Assembly (NCBI GenBank): GCA_002786065.1
Contig: NHNY01000002.1
Span: forward strand, 930,001 to 994,000
Direction: 5' to 3'
Origin: Microcyclospora pomicola
Lineage: Eukaryota > Ascomycota > Dothideomycetes > Capnodiales
Length of the DNA stretch: 64,000 nucleotides
How positions within the stretch are numbered: the stretch's first letter is position 1; each line of letters begins with the position of its first letter. Below the pieces are notes generated by a model that was not told the DNA's origin, did no database searches, and saw only the letters and a list, made by a program, of their open reading frames with translations. Shown here one piece after another: positions 10,903 through 18,214 of this stretch. The position numbers were made by a program, and so were the translations under genes.

Positions 10903-12252
10903 TTATCTCCTGCCAAGATCGATATTGAGGACTTTCGCCATGGCTTTCCCTGCAGACGTTGCACCTTCATTAGAGGGTTGCTGCTCATGTTCTGGCGTAG
11001 GCCTATCGTTGGCCCGAAGTCCAAAGAAATCATTCATGCTCAAATCCACAGCACAGTCCACCAATCCGCTGACAATATCCTTAAGCTCGTGGCCCGTTTG
11101 TCTGAAGTCTGGAAATGCGTTGACCTCGAGCAGCCAAGCATTCCCCGTCTCATCAACCAGAAAGTCTAGTCCGAAAATTTCGAAAGCATTAGGTAGAACT
11201 TGGAAGTGCACGCTCATACTACGCGCGGCCGCTTCGAAGATTTCAGCCGTAATGCCACATATTTGTTTGAAGACGCCCTCACGCCAATTGTCGCCAAGCT
11301 TTGGTAGACTGGGGGGTAAGGACCAGAATGCTTGCACACTGCCCTCGTGCTCCCCATTCTGTAAACAAGTGTTTGTGAGATGACCCCCAAGGGCAGCATT
11401 CGGCGACGTAAGACCCGGCGGTAGATAAGGATGACCTGCAAAGAGGGCAAGCATTGGCCTGTACACGTACACCTTCAGCGCACCCATTGCCAGAACGTAA
11501 GTCCTGATATGGAATTTGCGGCCAGCAGATGGGTGTGGCTCGGGAATCAAGAGCGGTCGTGAGATGTATGGTTGGGCGATAAAGTGACGGAGCTGGGATG
11601 TGACTACACCATTGTCTTTTTGCTGAGCCTCGAGTTTTGGGTGCTCGTTCAACACGTCCTCGCCGACTTCCCCTTGAGAATTAAGTTCATCCTCCTCATC
11701 GTCCGAAGGAGGATCCCACTCTTCAAAGATCTCAGTCAGCTCCTCCTCGGTGCTGAACAAGCGGATACCCTGCCCTCGTTCACTCATTCCAGGTTTGAGG
11801 ATCCACCATTCTCTATCGTCGAGGGCCAGGTCAACGTTTCTCGCCCAACTCTCATGTAGTTCAAACGCTTCAACGAGCGCATCATCCAGAAATTCTGCGT
11901 AGTCCAGCTCGAACTCTACACTAGCTTGGACATGACTTTTCAGTATGGAATGTGGATTCTTGGTCAACCAATGAGATATCGTGGTGGATAAGTAATGCTT
12001 GCGAATGAGAGCTTTGCGAATGATATAACTATTGGCCACACTAGATGCAGGATGTTCTGTAAGATGATCGAAGTCGATGCTTTCGTACTGTCGCCATTGT
12101 AGGAGAGGACAGGCAGGGTCTGGTATCTCTGACACACTCTCGATCAAGACAAGCAGCTCCTGCGGTAAGTGTGCCTTAAGTGCTGCCAGTATTAGAGGCT
12201 GGACATAGTCGTCCTCGTAGTCTATACAAGCAAAAATCTTGGCAGCCGGCAT
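10903..12252 (-). CDS. tubulin-tyrosine-ligase-like ATP-grasp protein (Pby1-type)
   Basis: Single exon, 449 aa, ATG at 12252 (MPAAKIFACIDYEDDYVQP); the frame is open further upstream but without another ATG. TTL-family ATP-grasp features are clear: REWWILKPGMSERGQGI carries the ATP-binding Lys and the glycine-rich loop, HFIAQPYISRPLLI the following strand, GRKFHIRTYVLA the Arg/His substrate segment, and LDFLVDETGNAWLLEVNAFP the Mg-binding Asp/Glu/Asn triad. An acidic insertion (SDDEEDELNSQGEVGEDV) sits between the first two. In Saccharomyces the equivalent domain is the C-terminal half of Pby1, which is P-body associated and fused to a SurE domain. Here the SurE part is absent, so the TTL domain stands alone. 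The ligase substrate is not known. Confidence 0.85.
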   Translation of the reverse strand: MPAAKIFACIDYEDDYVQPLILAALKAHLPQELLVLIESVSEIPDPACPLLQWRQYESIDFDHLTEHPASSVANSYIIRKALIRKHYLSTTISHWLTKNPHSILKSHVQASVEFELDYAEFLDDALVEAFELHESWARNVDLALDDREWWILKPGMSERGQGIRLFSTEEELTEIFEEWDPPSDDEEDELNSQGEVGEDVLNEHPKLEAQQKDNGVVTSQLRHFIAQPYISRPLLIPEPHPSAGRKFHIRTYVLAMGALKVYVYRPMLALFAGHPYLPPGLTSPNAALGGHLTNTCLQNGEHEGSVQAFWSLPPSLPKLGDNWREGVFKQICGITAEIFEAAARSMSVHFQVLPNAFEIFGLDFLVDETGNAWLLEVNAFPDFRQTGHELKDIVSGLVDCAVDLSMNDFFGLRANDRPTPEHEQQPSNEGATSAGKAMAKVLNIDLGRR

Positions 12253-12780
12253 GGTGAGAGCAATTGGTCTTTCAGGACTCTCGGAAACTCTTCGAATCGC
12301 TTGTAACGTCGGAAAGTGGTTCAATAGTCTGCAATCTTGACTCCCGTTCGACGCATTGTACCAGGTAGGTAATGTGCATGATATCTGCCATCAAAGTACT
12401 GTATCGATCATGCCAAAAATTTAGTGGGGACGGAAACCCCCGCATCTTTTCAGACACGAAATGTCGTCTTCTTCGTCACAAGGAAGCTCGATTCTTCATT
12501 TCCTGGAAGGACTTCCAAAGATATCAGTCATTATACAAAGCAGTCGTTTGGTTCGTCATTCAGGAAAGGAGGCCGCGATGAATTGAGGCATCTACATGTA
12601 CTATAAGCTCGGATGTTCATGCATACACGTTCCTCCTTTACGCTGCCGCGTACGCGCGCAAAACGCGCCTAAGGTCGTGTCACAATCCTCCAGTCGCCCC
12701 TGGGAAAAGCAGTATGCCGCAAAGGTCATCAAACTTCGCCGACAAATATGAACGCCCATTGTGTCACTCCGATTTGATGT
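12253..12780. other. intergenic
   Basis: 528 bp between the TTL gene start and the stop of the ankyrin gene, both on the minus strand. CG-rich patch near 12640-12670. No gene seen. Confidence 0.5.
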
Positions 12781-14766
12781 TTATCCGCCAGGATCCGCAG
12801 GACTCGAAGCTTCGGTGACTGAATCGCTGAATCTCGACCGCCAAAACTCACTACTCGTAATGTAGTCGCGGATGCTCATTGCACTCGGATACTGTAGAGC
12901 TTTGCGGGCCATATTCTCACATTCTTCATCCCGGAGCTGTCGAGGTAGCTTGGCGGTCAGAAGTTTGACCATGCCAAGACTGCCAATGGCCATCGCCACG
13001 ACCATTGCAGTGTTCTTGTTCGAGTCTAGACGGAACAGATCTGCGCGCGCGTCACATAGTACACGCACACACTCGGCGTTGTCTTGGCCAACTGCAATGT
13101 GGAGAGGTGTCTGTTTCGAGTTGTCCGCGATATCGACAAGGCCGGGGGCAACGACCTTGGCCTCACTGATTATAGCTTCGACTATGTCCCGGCGACCAGT
13201 TTGCACAGCCCTATGCAACACCGTCTCGCCTCCATCGCTTCTGATGGAGAGGTCGGCACCCTTAGCTAGGAGGACGTCTAGAGCTTCTCTGTGTTGTCCA
13301 TCCGCTGCAAACATGATAGCTGACCACCCATTGTCTGCGCGGGCATTGATGTCGCTTCCAGCGTGAATTAGCCATTTAGTGCACTCTGGAAAACCTTCCT
13401 TAGCCGCGAGCATAAGAGCTGTCAATCCAAGATGATTTTTTGCCCGGAGCAATGTGCTATCGTGTGTCCTGGTACTTGTGGCAGCCTTCCTGCGTTCACG
13501 TCCGCGACGGCCGCTCTGGGACCGATTAAATTTACATGCCGGTAAAGTGATATCAAGGATCGACTGAACGGTCTTGAGGCTGCCGGCTTGGGCTGCAAGC
13601 ATCAAAGCATCGTTTCCATCTTGGTCCTTACACTCTTCGCAGGACATGCTTGCACCAAGCTCAATCAAGTGCTGTACACACTCCTCATAGCTTGACCTGT
13701 CTTCGTCCTGCAGATGGAATCCTTGTACGGCAAGCAGTAATGCAGGAGCCGTTCGACAGACATGTGCTTCCTTGACACGTTGATTCATGTGCCCAATCGG
13801 TGCTAATTTCGCTACGCATTTCGACCGGCCGTGTTTGGCGGCGAACATGAGTGCCGTCATGCCTTGACTGTCTTCTAGGTCGAGTATTGCCCACGGGTGG
13901 TTGACCAATCCCCAAGCAGACGATTTCCCGCCGTGAAGTGCGCCCATCTCGCGTTCCGCGGGACCTTGAAATAGTTCTTCCACGCTGTCAACCCTCATGC
14001 GGTTGATAGAAAGAAGATGCTCCACGACAGCATCGTGACCTTGCATGGCCGCCAGCATCAACGGTGTACAATGCTCGATCCTGTTGTAGCCATCTGCTTC
14101 GGTGTGCACTCTGCCATCCCTCACAGCTTCGTAGACCTGGAGGTTGATGGTCGCTTCCAAGGTAGCGTCTTCTGGTTTCTGGACGATGTTCCTCACAATG
14201 TCAACCTGTCCAGAGTAGCATGCTGCGTGGATAGCAGAGCCTACTTCAGTCCCGGACGCGTATGGGTCTGCGCCATGGCTTGTCAGAATATCCACAGCAT
14301 TTTGGTCGTTACGAAGGGCTGCGATACACAGTGGCGATCCGAGCTGCTTACTGACATGGTTGACCGTACAACCACGCTCCACGAGGAGCTCTACAACCGC
14401 GGATGCGAGAGCTCCACGGGAAAGCAAGGCTCTGTGGAGGGGAGTGCAGCCATTCGAGTCTTTGCAGTTCAGCTTGGCATTCTCTTCGAGCAAGCGCTTG
14501 ACGCTGAATAGTGACCCTTCGTGGGCAGCTTGCAGTAAGCTCTCGTTCAATCTTTTGGAGACCTTAGGTTTTCTTTTGCGCAGCTTCTTCGGACTGTTGT
14601 GGACGACTGAGTATGCTGATTAGTACGAATGCAGATAATGACTCCGAAGAGAACACTTACTGGTGGTGTTGTTACCTTGGATGCGGTTAATCGTCTGTGT
14701 GCCAAATACTACACCCTCACTGCCTTCGACGTTGACTCTATCGAAGCTGTTCCCGTTGCCCATCAT
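12781..14766 (-). CDS. ankyrin-repeat protein with N-terminal HET-s-type amyloid motif (putative NOD-less receptor)
   Basis: Exon 1 is 14766-14661 and exon 2 is 14606-12781, joined over a 54-bp intron (GTAAGT, branch TACTAAT, acceptor ACTCAG), phase 1, 643 aa. The ATG at 14766 is the first in its frame. Residues 8-33 carry an amyloid-signalling motif: core V11-T23 (VNVEGSEGVVFGT) followed by NRIQGNN. A basic, NLS-like segment follows (KKLRKRKPK, about 41-49), then roughly eleven diverged ankyrin repeats to the C-terminus (for example TPLHRALLSRG, TPLMLAAMQGH, TALMLAAKEGF, TPLHIAVGQDN). No NACHT, NB-ARC or other STAND ATPase is visible. The motif matches both repeats of the HET-S-like protein encoded immediately upstream on the same strand. 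By analogy with NWD2/HET-S, this would be the ligand-sensing partner that templates the effector's amyloid. Repeats are too diverged to be recent duplications. Confidence 0.85.
14698..14736 (-). other. HRAM-like amyloid motif of the ankyrin protein
   Basis: Encodes residues 11-23, VNVEGSEGVVFGT. Aligned without gaps it gives 4 of 13 identities to effector repeat 1 and 6 of 13 to repeat 2, with Glu at the positions where repeat 2 has Lys. It lies wholly in the first exon, separated by an intron from the ankyrin exon. Confidence 0.75.
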
Positions 14767-15350
14767 GTTGGCCAGCACCGGAGCGCGAGAGTGTAGCTGA
14801 ACAGCAGAGCCAACAAGAAGTGCCTTACTTGTTCGATCGTGCGGCTCGAGCCTAGTCAAAGCCAATGGTTTTGGAGAGCAGAGACACCGCAAGGTTCAGG
14901 GCAAGAGACAAGGCTCTGGAGAGACACGAGGCGGGCGATGTCAAGCCCTGCCTGGAGAAGTCTGGACGGTGGGTGCATGCCCCAGCTATATCCTGGGTGG
15001 AGAAGACAGAGGCCGCCGGCCTTAGTAAGTATGATCCAATCTAAGCTATGACCCACACAGAGTCCCTGTACATCGCAGTACTATGCTACGTCGAATGCCG
15101 CCCCTCCGATACGGGCGTCCTTCGCATTGCAGCACTTTGTATGATGCTCCGCCTGCATCAGCTGCTCCTGCGCCGCCCAAGTACCATCTTGCCAAGGCGA
15201 CTCAAGAAACTACCTACTATCCACATGCTGATCAACTAGACGGAGTAGCATCTGCTCCCGCCATGGGACAAGCACAAAGTCAACAACAGAACATTTGCGA
15301 ACCTCGACCCCAGTCTAAGCCTCGGCTTCATCGAAAATTCTCCCAATTTG
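14767..15350. other. intergenic between effector and ankyrin genes
   Basis: 584 bp between the stop of the HET-S-like gene and the ATG of the ankyrin gene. The ankyrin frame is open upstream to about 14892, but only a TTG is available as a start there. Other small frames (14856-15056) lack coding character. Probably 3' UTR plus promoter. Confidence 0.5.
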
Positions 15351-16329
15351 CTAATTTCCAAACACCACGTTCTTGCTTCGCTTGACCTTAATGACACAAT
15401 ATGAGTTACCGTATTGCACTCTGCTGTCTGTGATTGGCACCTTGTTACCGAAGAGCACATCGTTCGTGTCTTCAAGATCGATATCAGAATACTGATTCCG
15501 GATTGTCAGAGCCACACGACTCAGAGCTGGATCAGCCATCGCGCCTTTCTGTTGCAATATCGCAAGTTTTTCCTGACTTTCTGCACTGTGCGCATCGGGT
15601 GGCACAATATTGGCCATGTCTCTGGCTGCTTGCTCCATTTGTACATCTTTGATGGCTGGGAATAAATTGACGAGACTCTTCACGTTACGTTCAACCTATA
15701 TCCCGGTCAACTTTTGGCACGCTGCCTGAGAAATGCTTGATGGGATCGTATACATTCGTTACCAGCTTCTCCAAGACTTTCGCATCGTACAGCGTCCATT
15801 TAATCTTGTCAAGGACACTGGCCGCCTTATGGTGCTGTTTCAATACCGTGGAGACGCGTTCAGCTAGGTGTACGGTAGCCATAGATGTAGCTGTGTTGGT
15901 CGCAGGTTGGAGAGCGCAGTTGCTAGAGTCCCGTGCCGATCCCGAAGAAGCTCCTTCCCCCTGCGCCTCAAGACGCTTGCTCTTCTCGTATGCGGCGTCG
16001 AAAGCTACCTTGATACTTCCGAGCAGTTTCTTGACAGTCTCCACCTCGCGAGGCGAAGCCGCTGGCAAGCGTTGTTCGAAACCAGCATCCAGAACATCGA
16101 CGAATGTGACACTCTTTTGCCACCGGTTGTAGCATAGATCCGCCAATTCCAGCTGCAGCACCATGTCCTGGTAGTCTTTGCCCAGGTTGCGAGCAGTAAC
16201 GACCTGACGAAAGCAGTCTCTGACCTGTCATTCTGGTAAGTGGGAATCTAAGACCGGCATTGCTATACTAACAGTGCTCGCCAAGGTCACTACGCCCACG
16301 CCTGAAATAACCAATCCTGCAACTTCCAT
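15351..16329 (-). CDS. HET-S-like cell-death effector: HeLo domain plus two amyloid repeats
   Basis: Three exons: 16329-16273, 16224-15763 and 15695-15351. Introns are 48 bp (GTTAGT...GACAG) and 67 bp (GTAACG, branch TTGACC, acceptor ATATAG), both phase 0; product 287 aa, against 289 for Podospora HET-s/HET-S. The N-terminus MEVAGLVISGVGVVTLAST is the Gly-rich hydrophobic helix that HeLo domains insert into membranes. HeLo landmarks follow: ARNLGKDYQDMVLQLELADL with NRWQKSV (HET-S has a similar GRDYERCQLRLDIA...SRWGEAV), and KIKWTLYDAKVLEKLV before LVNLFP (HET-S WALYDGKSLEKIV). The tail from about 242 is prion-forming: R1 core I245-N257, R2 core I275-N287 at the very C-terminus, and an extra RVQYGN at 265-270. 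Unlike HET-s there is no Gly/Phe/Trp tail after R2. Predicted role: membrane-permeabilising executioner triggered by amyloid templating from the ankyrin partner. Confidence 0.88.
15354..15401 (-). other. amyloid repeat R2 of the HET-S-like protein
   Basis: Encodes residues 272-287, YCVIKVKRSKNVVFGN, 30 residues after R1 (36 in HET-s) and ending exactly at the stop. It is basic: K276, K278, R279 and K281. Confidence 0.8.
15444..15491 (-). other. amyloid repeat R1 of the HET-S-like protein
   Basis: Encodes residues 242-257, YSDIDLEDTNDVLFGN. It aligns without gaps to HET-s 230-243 (DIRTEERARVQLGN), sharing D, I, E, V, G and N. It is acidic: D246, E248 and D249 face the basic residues of R2. 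Confidence 0.8.
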
Positions 16330-16970
16330 TCTTTGAGTATATCTCTTCCAGAAGATCTGTTTGCTTAGACTTGCAATGAACAGAAGTAGGCAGGAAACAG
16401 ACCTAGTGGACAGAACTGCATTTTATGCCTTCTCCCTGGTCGGCGGCCTCGTAGACATCGCGTCGCCCGACAAGGCACTGAGCAAGGCTGACTCCCTAAA
16501 AAGCTTACCTAGTGGCCGCAGAGAACCTAAGCCTGTAACGTTGCGCCGCAGACACATTGTTTTGAGGCTCAGAACAAGGCGCAAGGTCCATGTGCATGTA
16601 CACAAGATCAGGCTGCCTTGCGCTAGATCATGGGCTGCCTCTCGGGGGCTATGCTGGAAGGTTTTAGAGCCAGTATATCATCTGACCTTCGTAGCATCGC
16701 ATGACAGCGGCAGTTGACAACTTTCGACCTTGTTGTGATGTCAAACGTTTCGTTGTCTTGAGCACTCGTATCGAAGGGGCATCGTGGGCATGTCGTCGTG
16801 AGAAGAACAGGGCCCGGCCCGCCACCAATCGTCTAATCCTAAGGTACATTTGGCATCTCTAGTTGCCCCTCCACCCCACCTATTCGAATTGCCATTGAGA
16901 ACTTGGTGTGGCATCAGAACTTCGACTCTCCGAAACACTCTCTCTGACGATATCCCCCGCCAATAACATC
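16330..16970. other. intergenic, divergent promoters of the HET-S-like gene and HOM6
   Basis: 641 bp between divergent starts. A TGACTC half-site at 16489-16494 resembles the core of the Gcn4/CpcA box; weak evidence. The HOM6 side is C-rich just before the ATG. No gene seen. Confidence 0.4.
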
Positions 16971-18083
16971 ATGGTTCAGCCCGTATTCATCGCCATCATT
17001 GGCGCCGGCGGAGTAGGAAAAGCTTTCCTATCACAATTGTCTCATCTTCGCACCAGTCTCAAAGCACAATACGATCTCCGATTGGTCTTGGTACGGCGAA
17101 GTAGCAAGCAGATCACTTCCACGGATTACGCACACTTGCCCATTGACAATGTGCTGGCCTCCCTTGACTCCACAACACAGTCCTTCCCCTCCTTGGAAGA
17201 AGTCAACACATACCTCACATCCGCCCCAGGACGCGCGGTCTTGGTAGACAATACCTCCGACCTTACACTTGCAAAGACCTACCCAGCGATCCTACAGAAG
17301 GGTATCTCGATCGTGACACCAAATAAGAAGGCTTTCTCGGATACTTTCGCTCTCTGGTCTGACATCTTCAGCGCTGCGGCCAACGGTTCGGGCCCAAGTA
17401 CCGCAGGATACGTCTTTCATGAATCCACTGTAGGCGCAGGGCTACCAGTCCTTTCCACACTGAAAGAGCTCGTCGAGACCGGTGATAAGGTGACCAAGAT
17501 CGAAGGCGTATTCTCAGGGACCATGAGCTTCTTATTCAACTCCTTCATGCCTGTGGGAGGTGGTGGAGGCTCTTTCAGCGGCGAGGTCACCAAAGCGAAG
17601 GAGCTAGGCTACACGGAGCCAGATCCCAGGGACGATCTCAACGGACTGGATGTGGCCCGGAAACTCACCATCTTGGCTCGTCTGGCTGGCCTACCGATAG
17701 AGTCCCCGACTTCATTCCCGGTGCAGTCGCTCATCCCGAAAGCGCTTGAGTCATGCACCAGCGGTGACGACTTCTTAGCCAAACTGCCTGCACATGACGG
17801 CGAGATGGATGCGCTGAAGTCTGCTGCGGCTGCGGAAGGAAAAGTGGTGCGCTTTGTAGGCAGTATTGATGTCGCCTCGTCCGCTGTGAAAGTAGGCCTG
17901 GAGAACTTTGACGCCAGTCACCCTATTGCGGCGTTGAAGGGCAGCGACAACATCATCAACTTTTACACAGAGAGATATGGTAGTAGCCCGCTCATCATCC
18001 AGGGCGCAGGCGCAGGTGGTGCCACCACAGCCATGGGCGTCACTGGCGACTTACTCAAAGTTCTGAGGATGTTGCGATCATGA
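16971..18083 (+). CDS. HOM6: homoserine dehydrogenase
   Basis: Single exon, 370 aa. The ATG at 16971 was chosen because MVQPVFIAIIGAGGVGKAFL places the NAD(P)-binding GxGxxG at the usual distance from the start. It catalyses NAD(P)H reduction of aspartate semialdehyde to homoserine, the shared step of Thr, Met and Ile synthesis. Family marks: VLVDNTSDLTLAKTYPAIL, the SIVTPNKKAFS segment with the conserved Lys, ESTVGAGLPVLSTLKELV, the EGVFSGTMSFLFN motif, and the catalytic block GYTEPDPRDDLNGLDVARK followed by KLTILAR. Length matches fungal Hom6 (359-370). Cytosolic. It is divergent from the HET-S-like gene and convergent with MCM10 (131 bp apart). Confidence 0.96.
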   Translation: MVQPVFIAIIGAGGVGKAFLSQLSHLRTSLKAQYDLRLVLVRRSSKQITSTDYAHLPIDNVLASLDSTTQSFPSLEEVNTYLTSAPGRAVLVDNTSDLTLAKTYPAILQKGISIVTPNKKAFSDTFALWSDIFSAAANGSGPSTAGYVFHESTVGAGLPVLSTLKELVETGDKVTKIEGVFSGTMSFLFNSFMPVGGGGGSFSGEVTKAKELGYTEPDPRDDLNGLDVARKLTILARLAGLPIESPTSFPVQSLIPKALESCTSGDDFLAKLPAHDGEMDALKSAAAAEGKVVRFVGSIDVASSAVKVGLENFDASHPIAALKGSDNIINFYTERYGSSPLIIQGAGAGGATTAMGVTGDLLKVLRMLRS

Positions 18084-18214
18084 TATATAAGAATATACAT
18101 GTAAATAAGAATCGAAAACGACGGATTACGCTACCCACGGCTCGCGTCAGCTGCGAAAACCACATGATCCACCTCTTAAAGAGCCGAACGTGTCAGCTGT
18201 TGTGTGAGTGTATA

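Noticed and set aside
13921-13950. Walker-A-like GALHGGKS in the ankyrin protein
   Set aside because: It fits the GxxxxGKS pattern by letters but sits in an inter-repeat insert without the preceding hydrophobic strand or a Walker B; not evidence of a nucleotide-binding domain.
14856-15056. 66-codon minus-strand frame between the HET-S-like and ankyrin genes
   Set aside because: Starts with no family resemblance and has no splice path into the ankyrin exon that keeps frame; left as intergenic.
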